This document shows, one piece after another, positions 21,291-31,119 of a DNA stretch of 64,000 nucleotides; position 1 is the stretch's first letter, and each line of letters starts with the position of its first letter. Under the pieces are notes generated by a model that saw nothing but the letters and a program-made list of their open reading frames with translations, searched no databases and was not told the DNA's origin. A program made the position numbers and the translations under genes. This stretch comes from Emiliania huxleyi CCMP1516 (taxonomy: Eukaryota > Haptophyta > Isochrysidales > Noelaerhabdaceae): the NCBI RefSeq assembly GCF_000372725.1, contig NW_005200011.1, forward strand, positions 135,852 to 199,851, written 5' to 3'.

Positions 21291-22023
21291 GTCCGCGCGA
21301 CGTCCGGACTCCGGAGGCTCTCTTTCGTAAAGATGTGAGGTTAACGCACTCCAAGTAAAGCTCTTTTGCAGCAACAAGAATTTTCAATGTACGTATGTAC
21401 GTACTTTTAGCTGTACTGGGAGAAAATCTCTCTCTCTCAGTGTACGTATGTAGCATACTTACTGGGAGAAAAGCAAAAGGGAGAGGGGGTTGTGTTCTCT
21501 TACTAGACCCCTAAGGGCCCTACGCGCGGCGTGAGAGCTCGGAAGCAAGCTTTGCACGGCGATCGAGGATGGCGCGGTTTCGGGCTCATGCTAGCATCGG
21601 CTCATGCAAGGGTACAGTGGGTTGCGGGCATTAAGAAAGCGTGGCATTAAGAAACCACGCCGAGCGATTTCCGCAAAAATCTAAGAAACCACGGCGCGCC
21701 GCAGGCGCGGCTCCGAGAAAAGGCCAGACACGAGTGTGAACAGGAGCTCCGAGCTCAAAATTTCTCTTCGCCTGCGCGGCGCGTGCACTTGGCATTTTAC
21801 AAGTCTGCGGTGTTTTGAGCGAGTGGATGGATGCGTGTGCGTCTTGAGTCGGTGGCAGACTGGCTGGCGGCATCGGATCCGGGACCGCAGCTCACCTCTT
21901 CCGCCGAGGGGGCCGGCTCTGACCTTTGACCTACCTTGGGAGCTAAGAAACCACGGCGTGGGGTGGGTGAGGGGTGTGGAAAGGCTTAGAAACGGCGGCC
22001 TGACGCGAAATCCTGTTTTCTTT

Positions 22024-22762
22024 TGCGAGTTAATGCGCGGTTGGGGGAGCCTGAAAAGGGAGCTCCCTCTCTCCCTACCCCGAGGACCTCTGCCCAAGCT
22101 GATGGTGCCCAGCCCAGAGGGCCCCAGGGGCTGTAGAGTCACACCTAGGAGAGGGGGTAGCTCACACCTTGTGGGCCGCACTGACCCTTCTCCCACGTGC
22201 CCTTGCCCGCCCCTCTGACCGCCGCCCGAGAGGCCCGACTTTGAGGGGCTGGTGAGAGCCCCCACCGTTGCGCCCTCACCTCACGCTGACAATATCCTTT
22301 GGGAATGCCCATGGGCTCTAGGGACCTGGGGGCAGCTTTGCCCGCGGGTGCCATGCTAGGCTATGGTAGCCATTCTCCCAGATTCTCCGGAGAGGCCGGA
22401 AAAGTGGCCAAGGCGGCCTCCGCTCAAGGATCGTTGGGATTTTCTGGTGACTCAGGAAGGAGGGTTCTGTGCTGTCCGCCCCCGGCTACGCCTGGCACAA
22501 TTTATTAGAAGTCGGGGCTTCCACTTCCGCCCGAGAGAAAAATCCCTCTTGTCTCTCAGCCCACTTGCCCATAGCCGCCGAGACGGCGCGCTCTGCTGAC
22601 TCTCATCTAGCACCCTCCTGGGTGGGCCTCTCCTGACCGCTGTGGGCCTCTCCAGACCTCTTCTTGCCTATGGGAGTACCCCTCCCAGTCTACTTCCTAG
22701 GACACAGGCACAGGTTTGCATAATGGGAGCTTTTCTCAAGGGCTATAGTGCAGAGAAGAAAT
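22024..22762 (+). mobile_element. MITE-like element, copy 1 (one end truncated)
   Basis: About 740 bp matching, in reverse orientation, 52048-52807. The match starts at tgcgagttaatgcgcggttg and ends at gtgcagagaagaaat, where similarity stops abruptly. Copy 2 continues about 17 bp further into an inverted terminal repeat that is absent here. No transposase is encoded, so it is a non-autonomous DNA transposon or similar dispersed repeat. It ends 20 bp before the Pol X start codon. Confidence 0.7.
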
Positions 22763-22782
22763 ACACGCCGGCGGCCTCGAGA

Positions 22783-24561
22783 ATGCCGTCTCGGTCCCCT
22801 GTCTTGTCGGCAGCGTCCTCGCTCGTCGCCTCGCTCGACGTATCCGAGGCGACGAAGCAGCTCCGCAAAGAGAAGACGACGATAGTGCAATGCGCACGTG
22901 GCGCGCTCTACTACCTGCGCGACATCAAAGACAGCGAGGCGGTCTGCGAGCCGCTAGACGGTGGCGATGAAAGCACTCACACTCTGGCAAGCCTCTGGCA
23001 AGTGACAGGCTACGACAGCGATGAGGATGGGCTCGCGAGAGATCCACGGGTGACGAATATAAAGCGCCAGCGCACGTCGGCGGGCTCATCATGCTCCGCT
23101 CTCATACTCCAACCGTCGTCTGCGCTGACTGCAGCAATCGATAAGGAGCCCACTGCTGCCGAGCGGATGCTGCGCAAGGCGTTTCCGCTGGTGTCGCCGC
23201 ACGGCACGGCCCATCTCGAGAAAGCGCTGCGCGAACTCGAGAAGTACGAGCTGGTCTGCCAGGGCGACGACTATGCCGACCCGGAGTGCCTCGCGACCAA
23301 CTCCGAGGCGTTGCAGTACGCGCGCGCAAACGCCGTCGTCAAAGGCCTGACGTGGTCGATCAGCGCGTCCCTCGCGTCGCGCGGGCGGGGGCGCACCCTC
23401 GAGCGGCTCAAGGCCGAGCCGTTCCTGGGCGAGTCCAATGCGCGGAAGGTGCTCGACATCGTCGAGACCGGCACATGCGGGCGGACCCTCTCTCGCTTCC
23501 AGCGCGGTGAAGCGCCCCTGGACAGCAGCGGCAGCCGCCGCGTGCATGCGCACAGGAGCGAGCTTGGAGCCACGAGGCGCATGACCGGCGCCCCGGCAAA
23601 GCTGGAGCTCGCCTCCGTGCTCTGCCTCAGCGCCATCCGTGCCGGGGAGCTCGTGGACGATACGCGCGACCCGATCCGATCCATCGCCGAGCTGCGCGCG
23701 CGCCCCGACAGGCTCGCCAGCCTCGGCGGCGGGGTCCGACTGCAGCACTCGCTGGCGGTGCACGAGGACTTGCAGGAGCCCGTGCCCGCCGACGACGCCA
23801 TCGCGATGCTGAGGACGGTGCAGGAGGCCGTGCGCGCGCTCAGCATACCGCACGCGAACGGCTGGCACGCCGAGTTTGTGGGCGGCGGCCGCACGCGCGG
23901 GTTTGCAGGGCACGACGTCGACCTCCTCCTAAGCCACGCGGAGGAGATGGCGAGCTTCCTGGACGGCAACGGGCAGCCCGTCTTCGTGATCAACCTGCTG
24001 CTCGAGGAGCTGGTGCGGCGGGGGCGCGTGCTGCCCAAGACGGAGGCGTACCACAACAAGAAGACGGCGAGGTATCGCCACGAGACGCCGCGGCCGTACC
24101 TGAGTGACCTCCACATGGCCAATGAGACGAGCAAGGGCTACGAGAACCTGCACCACGACCACCACGACAAGTTCTTTGGCATCTGGCGCAGCGCGCGCAC
24201 GAGCAAGCTGCACCGGATCGACATCGTCGTCTGCTCGCACCCGGAGGAGCTCCCGTTCGCGCGGCTCGGCTGGACGGGCACGCGTACGCTCAACCGGATG
24301 ATGCGGCTGCGCGCCATCGAGCTTGGCCTCTACCTGGGAGCGCACTCCATCACCGCACGCGGTAGCCAGACGCCAGGGTCGACCACCACGCAGGTGGTCG
24401 TCGAGGCGCGGCCTGGGCGGACGCCCGTGACGGTCACGCTGCAGAAGCTGGAGCCCCTGCCATTCGAGTACGTGCGCTCGGAAGAGGCGATCCTCCGCGT
24501 GCTGGCGTGTGGCACCGACGATTTCATCAACCTCGTGGAGCCGACGAACCGCAACGCGTGA
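22783..24561 (+). CDS. X-family DNA polymerase, Pol mu/TdT type
   Basis: An intronless frame of 592 residues. A helix-hairpin-helix segment (LKAEPFLGESNARKVLDI) is followed by a second DNA-contact region (REDLQEPV-like HEDLQEPVPADDA). The nucleotidyltransferase core FVGGGRTRGFAGHDVDLLL has the GG..RG motif and the two catalytic Asp; the third is in HRIDIVVC. The block FARLGWTGTRTLNRMMR corresponds to the GW(T)GS-R-F/N-R motif of TdT and Pol mu. Such enzymes fill gaps in non-homologous end joining. A BRCT domain is not evident in the N-terminal 120 residues. The ATG at 22783 lies just after the MITE copy; in-frame ATGs at 22642 and 22723 lie within the element. Confidence 0.88.
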   Translation: MPSRSPVLSAASSLVASLDVSEATKQLRKEKTTIVQCARGALYYLRDIKDSEAVCEPLDGGDESTHTLASLWQVTGYDSDEDGLARDPRVTNIKRQRTSAGSSCSALILQPSSALTAAIDKEPTAAERMLRKAFPLVSPHGTAHLEKALRELEKYELVCQGDDYADPECLATNSEALQYARANAVVKGLTWSISASLASRGRGRTLERLKAEPFLGESNARKVLDIVETGTCGRTLSRFQRGEAPLDSSGSRRVHAHRSELGATRRMTGAPAKLELASVLCLSAIRAGELVDDTRDPIRSIAELRARPDRLASLGGGVRLQHSLAVHEDLQEPVPADDAIAMLRTVQEAVRALSIPHANGWHAEFVGGGRTRGFAGHDVDLLLSHAEEMASFLDGNGQPVFVINLLLEELVRRGRVLPKTEAYHNKKTARYRHETPRPYLSDLHMANETSKGYENLHHDHHDKFFGIWRSARTSKLHRIDIVVCSHPEELPFARLGWTGTRTLNRMMRLRAIELGLYLGAHSITARGSQTPGSTTTQVVVEARPGRTPVTVTLQKLEPLPFEYVRSEEAILRVLACGTDDFINLVEPTNRNA

Positions 24562-24761
24562 CGTAAGCCCTGCGGCGGATATTTATAGAGATCTCGTCTC
24601 TTCCCTCGCAATGTGGTGGCTCTCAACAAAAGAAAACCCGTTTCCCCGCCCGGCGGCGCGCGCGGCTGAGCCCCCCCGCTATTGCGTCACACTCGCATGC
24701 GGACGCGTCCACGCACAACCACGGCGCGGTGTCGGACGCGGGCGCCGCGTCGTCGGCCGAC

Positions 24762-27582
24762 ATGGCGGGCGGCATGGTGCCGACGCCTGCGGACCTGCTC
24801 ATCATGGCGGTGCGGTCGGGGTCGAAGGAGATGAGCCAGGGCGTAATAGCGCAGCACCCTGAGGCGCTGCAGGGCCGCGACACTGAGGACGGCGCGACTG
24901 CCGTCCACTGGGCCTCGCTGCTGGGGCACGCGGAGCTGGTCGAGTGGCTGATCGAGCAGGGAGCGCCGCACGACTGGGCGGTTGAGTCGTCCGGGATGCA
25001 GCCCATCCACTGGGCGGCGACGCGGGGCCATACCGACGTGATCAAGGTGCTGCTCAAGCGGGGCGCCAACATCGACGCGCGCGACGTCAAGGTCGCCTCA
25101 CTCTCTCCTCTCTCCTCTCTCCTCTCTCCTCCCACTCTCCCTCTGCTAGCTCCTTCATCTCTCTCCTCTCCCCCTCCTTCCTCCCCTCTCCAGTGCGCCT
25201 GCGCGGTGACGGATCGCGCTCCCCTGCGCAGGGCACGACGCCGCTCGTCATCGCCTCCCAGTACGACCACACCGTCCTCGTCTTCTTTCTCGTCCAGCAG
25301 CGCGCAGACATCAACCTGCTCGACGTCTACTCCGACTCGGCGCTCCACTGGGCCGCGTACAAGAACAACCAGCAGACCGTCGCCCTCCTCCACTACCTCG
25401 GCACGCCCGCCCTCGCCCTCGACCCCCCTCACCCCCTCACCCCCTCACCCCCTCAACCCCTCAACCCCTCACCCTCCCCTCCGCCAGGCCTGCCCGCCGA
25501 CGCCGCCGACTCGTACGGCTCGACGCCGATGCACCTCGCCTCAGCGCAGGGGTCGCTGCAGGCGAGGAGGGGTTGGGGGGGGGGGGGGGGGAGGAGGCTC
25601 GGCCGAGGTCCACTCAGCGCCGCGCCTCCGCCGCGCCAGGTGATCGAGTACATCATCGAGGCGACGCCCAACCCGACGCAGCTCGTCAAGCTTAAGGACA
25701 ACAAGGGGCGCACGCCGATCGACGTGGCGCGCGAGCGCGGCTACCGGCACGTGCTGCAGGCGCGCGAAGAAGAAGAGGAGCTAGTCAGAGCTGGTGTCCT
25801 TGCCATGGCTGCCGGCGCACCGTGTGTCAGGCAGGAGGGTGCCGTGGGTCGGAGGAGCGAGTGGACCGACTCTCTTCCTCTCCCCCGGCACCGTGCTGCA
25901 GGCTCTCGCGCCGCTCAACCCTGCGCCACTCATGCGCTGCTTCTACACGATCATGGGACAGGCGCGCGGAGGGCGGGCGGGCGGGCCGAGCACGCGCCCT
26001 CTCTCCCACCCCCTCCCGCCCCCTCCCCCTCCCCTCTGCTTCCAGGGCGGCGCCTCGGACAAGGTGATGTTTTACTTCTTTTGGGTCAACAGCTTCGCCG
26101 CGGCGGTCACGTACTACCGCCTCGCGCAGGAGCGGCGGCAGCTCGTCCATGAAGTGACCACGCGAGCGAGTGGGCCTCACCGCACCCGCCTCCCGCCCCC
26201 CCGCAGGAGGTGGACGCGCCGATGCGCCACCTCGCCTTCGCCTCCTCCTTCCTCGGCATGTACTTGTTCATCTTCGCTACCTACATGACTGACCCGGGCG
26301 CCGCTCTCCCCCTGACGCGCATCGCGCCGCCCGTCTCTCCCCCCCTTTCACCCCTCACCCGACCACTCCCCGTCGCCTCCCGGCCCCCCCTCACCCTCCC
26401 CACCCGCGCGCACCGTGAGGCCGCCTCGGGACCGCCTCGGCCGACCTCGCCCCCAGCCCCGCCCTCCCGCCGCCGCAGGCAGCATCGACACGTCGGGCGA
26501 CGCAAACGCCCAGTACCGGCGCACCCGAGCCCCGACGCCGACGGCCGGCACTGCACGCGCCTCCCGCCAGCCTCGTCTTCGCTCCCCGTAGGCGCGCCCT
26601 CGAGCTCGCGGCGGACGGCAGGATCGAGGAGGCGACCGCGATCGGCCCGCTCTGCCACACTTGCCACATCGCGCGCCCGCTGCGCTCCAAGCACTGCGGC
26701 GAGCTCAAGCGGTGCGTCTCCGCCTTCGACCACCACTGCCCGTACGTGCACAACACCATCGGCGCGCGCAACTACGCCCTCTTCATCGCATTCATGTTTT
26801 GCGGCCTGGTCGCCATCCCGCTCGACGCGGCGCTCTGCCTCGAGTACCTCCTGCGAGTCGGCCGCAACGGCTGGGTGCGGCTCCCCTCCCCTCCCTCCCT
26901 CCGCCAGAGCCCGCCTGCCGCGCCGCGAGGCTCACCCTCCCACTCGCGCGCCTCCCCTCCGCAAGGGGCTCGCACAGCTGTGCGACCATCTCCTCTTCTT
27001 TATTAAGGATTCATTAATTAATTAATTAGGTGCTCCTCCAGCTGTGCGACCATCTCCTCTTCTCGCTGTTTGCGGCGCGCGCCGCCGCCCCGCCCCACCG
27101 CGCCACCGCCCGCCGCCGCCCGTCCCGCCGCCGCCCGCCGCCGCGCGCCACCGCCCGCCACCGCCCGCTCCGCCGTCGTCGGCAGGTAGTGATGAACTCG
27201 TACCACTGGTGGCTGATTGCCTCGAACCTGACCACCAACGAGCACCTCAACAAGCACCGCTACGTCTACTTGCGCGACGAGATGGGACGATACCGCAACG
27301 CCTTCAGCAGCGGCGTTCTGAGCAACATTGGCGCGCCGCCGGGAGAGCAACACTGGAGAGCCCCGCCGCTGTGCTACCCACCGCGGCGCCGCCTGCGCAG
27401 GCGATTTTCTGACGCGGAGCCGCACGACGAGCACCGACCCGTTTGTGTATACGCAGAGGTATAACGCGCAGGCGATGAAGCAGCGCGAGATTGGGTACGG
27501 CGACTCGTCACGGTCTGGCGACGAGATGATGCCGGCCAAGGAAGGCAGCCAAGGTCTGCTCTCATCGGAGCAGCAGGTCTAG
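24762..27582 (+). CDS. Ankyrin-repeat DHHC palmitoyltransferase (AKR1/ZDHHC17 type)
   Basis: Eleven exons, all in phase: 24762-25091, 25232-25400, 25488-25561, 25640-25759, 25902-25961, 26046-26153, 26207-26297, 26479-26518, 26592-26874, 27186-27330, 27401-27582 (533 residues). Ankyrin repeats come first (GATAVHWASLLGHAELVEWL, PIHWAATRGHTDVIKVLL, SALHWAAYKNN, STPMHLASAQG, RTPIDVARERG). Membrane helices and the zinc-binding catalytic region follow: CHTCHIARPLRSKHC, CVSAFDHHCPYVHNTIG. LTTNEHLN is the TTxE motif. Such enzymes S-palmitoylate proteins at Golgi or plasma membrane. Seven of ten introns start with GC in this model. The frame is open 5' of 24762 (GTG at 24729), so the N-terminus may be longer. 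Confidence 0.9.
26976..27060. repeat. 24-bp direct repeat inside a DHHC-gene intron
   Basis: agctgtgcgaccatctcctc followed by ttct occurs twice, about 59 bp apart. The copies bracket an AT-rich segment, ttattaaggattcattaatt(aatt)2, that stands out from its GC-rich surroundings. A short insertion flanked by a duplication, or a tandem duplication, would explain this. Confidence 0.75.
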
Positions 27583-28225
27583 GGAGGGACTCTCGGCGGG
27601 GCGGCAGGCGCGCGCGGTCGGGTCGTGGCGACGCCCCGCACCCGCAGGCTGGCCCGTGCATCGCAGGGCCCCTCTGATGGCTCAGATAGGAGGCGAGCGA
27701 TTGAGGGGGCGGATGGGTGAGAGCGTGTATCCGCGTCTTGGGACTTCAACCAGGCTGGGCGGGCGGCGGCGGGATAGCTGGGGGCCCATGCACTTCCCGA
27801 CGTGAGGGGTCGTAGGGGGATAGACACTGTGGGGAGACGACTGTCGACTCTTTGCATGCGAGCGGCCCGGGTGACCGATATCCCCGCGCACAGCGCCTGA
27901 GAAAAGCCGCCCCAAAGCCCACATGCACGCTGTGCATCGCAGCTGCAACCTGCATCGCTCCGCCTCTCTGCAAGACACGTATATGCCAGCGAAACGCTCC
28001 TCCACAACTGTCATTTTTGTCAAGAACTTTAACTAATACCTCACACCAAGTGTGACAAGCTCTTGACTCTGTGGAGTGCTACCGAGCTGCTCTTTTTGCC
28101 GAAAAGGTGCTTGCGGTTGGCCTAGAGCTGGTTCGTGGTTGTTGATGACCGATGTGGCGACGGCTGCGCCCCCGCAGCGGGGGCGGCCCGGCACTTGAGG
28201 CAAACTGCGGCGCCTCACCTCCCTC
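27583..28225. other. Intergenic spacer between convergent genes
   Basis: About 640 bp between the DHHC gene and the V-ATPase gene. Probably their 3' UTRs; no gene or repeat was recognised. Confidence 0.45.
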
Positions 28226-31119
28226 TTATTCCTCCGCCTGTCCGATGGCCGCAAAGGTGAAGGGCGAGAACTTTTGGCCGTCACCGTAGTAGAACTTGTT
28301 CTGGAACTCGACCCACTGCAGCCGCAGCGCGTGCAGAAAGGAGGAGAGGTTCTCCATCGCCATGAGCACCACGAGTGAGATGATGGCCCACATCGAGAAC
28401 GCGATGAAGAGGACGAACGCTGCGAGATACGGGTTCTCGATACGCGACTTGAGGCCCGAGCCAAGGATCATGTCCTTGAAGAGCTCGGCGAGCTGCGAGT
28501 GCGCGAGCGAGAGCGCCCAGAGCCGCAAGTACGACGCCGTGTTTGAGATGCCGCCGAGCACAAACTCGATCGTGTGGATGCCCTGGTGAATGAAGGCATC
28601 GCCGGCAGAGAACTCGTGGTGCTCCTCTCCGGCTGGGGCCGGCTGGGCGCCGTCGGTGTCATCGTCGAGGTTCGCGTACGACTGGTTGCCGCGCTTGCCC
28701 GAGTGCTGGTAAATCTCGATGAACGGGATGGCGAGGAGCAGCACCGGCACGGCGCAGAAGGCGGCGATGAGCAGGGTGCCCTGGATGGAGGACTGCATCG
28801 GCGAGATGCAGACCTTGAGCTGCCCGGCGTTCGGACCCAGCTTGTCGACGTAGCTCCCGACCGTGCTACCGTCGGGCCCGCTGGAAATGCCCAGATATCC
28901 CTCGCACGAATGGGGGCACGCCGCTTTCAGCGCCGGGTAGGAGCAGTAGCCGAGCGCGAAGACGTTACTGCAACCGCCCTTGTAGGACGAGCCGTCTTCG
29001 GGCCCTCCGAAGCACTCGATGCCGTAGAGTGGCGTCGTGATGTCGTCCGTCGGCGACATGAACATGTTGATGAGGAGGGTGAGGAGCGAGGGCGCCGGCT
29101 GGCAGATGCCGTCGCCGACGCACGACCAGTCCGTCGCCCACTTGTAAAAGATGGTTAGGACGAGGTAGCCGAAGATGCCCTCAAAGAAGACAATCTCGGG
29201 GATGAACTGGAAGACAACCTTCTTGTAGTCCTTGTACTCGAGGTGGTTGAGCAGCGAGAGGAAGACGCCGAGCGACATCTGCAGCACGCCGACCACGATC
29301 GAGATTTTCATCTTGAGCGAGTTGAAGAAGGTGATCTTGTTCTCCGTTACGTGCCAGATGGGGTCGATCCCAACCGGGTAGATTCCCAGCTCGGGCGAGA
29401 GTTCGCAGTCCTCGCCATTCGCGCACGTCTCGCCCCCCGGGCCCAACCAGCGAGAGGTGCCAAAGAAGCCCATCGGGAAGGCGAACGCCTCGTTGTAGAG
29501 GAGGCCGACAAAGGCGCCGAAGACGCCGTTGAGGAAGCAGATGTAGCGGCCACCGTACACCATCTCGAGCATGTCGCCGAGGTCCTTGCCCTCCCACTCC
29601 TTCTCCTTGGAGATGAGGTACAGCCCAAAGAGGGCAAAGAGCAGGCCGTGCCCAAAGTCGCCAAACATGATGCCGAAAAGGTAGGGGAAGAGGATGCAGC
29701 AGAAGGCGCCCGGGTTCACCTCGCGGTAGCGCGGCGTGCCGTACGTGTTGACGAGCGCCTGGAACCCGCTCGTGAAGCTGTTGGTCGGCACGTAGGTGGG
29801 AGGGGTCAGCCGCGACCGCAGCTGGTTCATGATGGGGCGCGTGTCGAGGCCGCGCGAGATTGCCGCTCGCTGGAGCTCGGCGTGGATCATCTCGTACTCG
29901 TCTGTGCAAACCCAGCCCTCTGCGATGAAGACGTGGCGCTTGATGTCGAACTCGCACTTGTTGAGCGCGTCGTAGACCATCTTTTCGCGCCCCACCACGT
30001 GCGTCCAGAGCGCATAGTCGTGCGCGCACCTCTGCAGCGCATTGTTGAGGATGGCCGTCGAGCGTGCGAGCACCTCGGAGGACTCGGTGAGCCGCCGGTC
30101 GACCTCGACCACCATCCTCGCGTGCTCCCCCGGCAGGTCGGGGTACTTGTACAGGGTGGCTCCAAAGTAGGTTGCAATCTTGGACACCTTGTCCCCGAGC
30201 ACGCCACCAGTGAAGAAGACCATGAAGAAGCTCTTCTGCGTGAGCTCGGGGCCGTCCTTGGCGGTGCCGGCGTCGAGGAGCAGCTTCTTGATCCGCTTCT
30301 GCTGGAAGACGCAGTTGCCGCGCGTGGCGCGGAAGAGGATGCGCTCGAGCGAGGCGACGAACTCCGTCTTGACGACACCGGCCACGACGCCGAGCATTGA
30401 GCTGAGGGCGCGGGGAGGGCCGGTGAGAGGCGGCGGCGGGGCCGGAGAGGGGCGGTGACCGCGCCACCTGCTCGGCGCGCCAAACTCGGAGAGGGAGAGG
30501 AGCTCGTTGTCGGCCTCGAGCTCCCGGGAGGCGAGCGCCCCCTCGCCAGTGTTGTAGAAGTTTTTGCCCATCGCGAGCACGATGGCCTGCTCCTCGAGGG
30601 CGTTGTGGTTCTTCTCGAAGAGGGCCTGGGACGCCTTGAGGCTCTCAAGCTCCACCTCCACCTCGCGCAGCTGCGTGTCGACCTTGCCAAGCTCGGGAAG
30701 CTCGAGAACGTCAACGCGCGTCTGCGCAGGCTTGATGCCGGCCGCATCGAGCTCGTCGCCAATGCTGCGCAGGATGCGGCCGAGCTCGTCGCACTCGCGA
30801 ACCTCGTCCACGAAGGAGCGCTTGTAGAAGGAGGTGCCGGCGTTGAGCTGCACGCACCGAGGAGGGCGGGCCGGGCGGCGGTCAGGCCGGGCGGCGGTCA
30901 GGCGACCGAGGGCGAGGGTGTTGGGGTGACGAGGCGGGGAGCAACCGGCGCGCAGGGGAGGCTGGCTGCAGTGGGCGAGCGCACGTCACGCATCTGCATC
31001 TTTCCCAGCTCGCCCAGGTGAGACATGACAGCGTGCGCCGCATCGTTCTGTACAATCAGCTGCACCAGCTGCATCTTCTTGGACCGCCATAGCTCACCCT
31101 TTGGACAGAGGGACGCCAT
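28226..31119 (-). CDS. V-type proton ATPase subunit a
   Basis: Three exons: 31119-30985, 30847-30468 and 30401-28226 (896 residues). The second intron is 66 nt and in frame, so unspliced mRNA would also be open. The N-terminal cytosolic half starts LWRSKKMQLVQLIVQNDAAH. The membrane half has the family blocks PTNSFTSGFQALVNTYG, FGIMFGDFGHGLL, YLRLWALSLAHSQLAELF (with the essential Arg of the proton half-channel) and the terminal NKFYYGDGQKFSPF. It forms the V0 proton path that acidifies vacuoles and endomembranes. An extra about 85-residue cysteine-rich segment sits in a lumenal loop (see findings). The gene is expected to be constitutive. Confidence 0.97.

Larger units (their letters stand above)
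20235..22782. other. Repeat-rich spacer
   Basis: About 2.5 kb with no supported gene. It contains the 41-bp tandem array in a foldback (20951-21290), gtacgtatgtacgtac-type short repeats (21390-21460), three taagaaaccacg(g/c)cg motifs (21642, 21690, 21944), and a MITE-like element copy (22024-22762). Confidence 0.5.

Noticed and set aside
28800-29045. Independent small toxin-like gene inside the V-ATPase locus
   Set aside because: The cysteine-rich segment is in the continuous frame of subunit a, with no separate start or stop.
29243-30400. 386-codon plus-strand frame
   Set aside because: Antisense shadow of the V-ATPase subunit a gene, whose minus-strand reading is beyond doubt.
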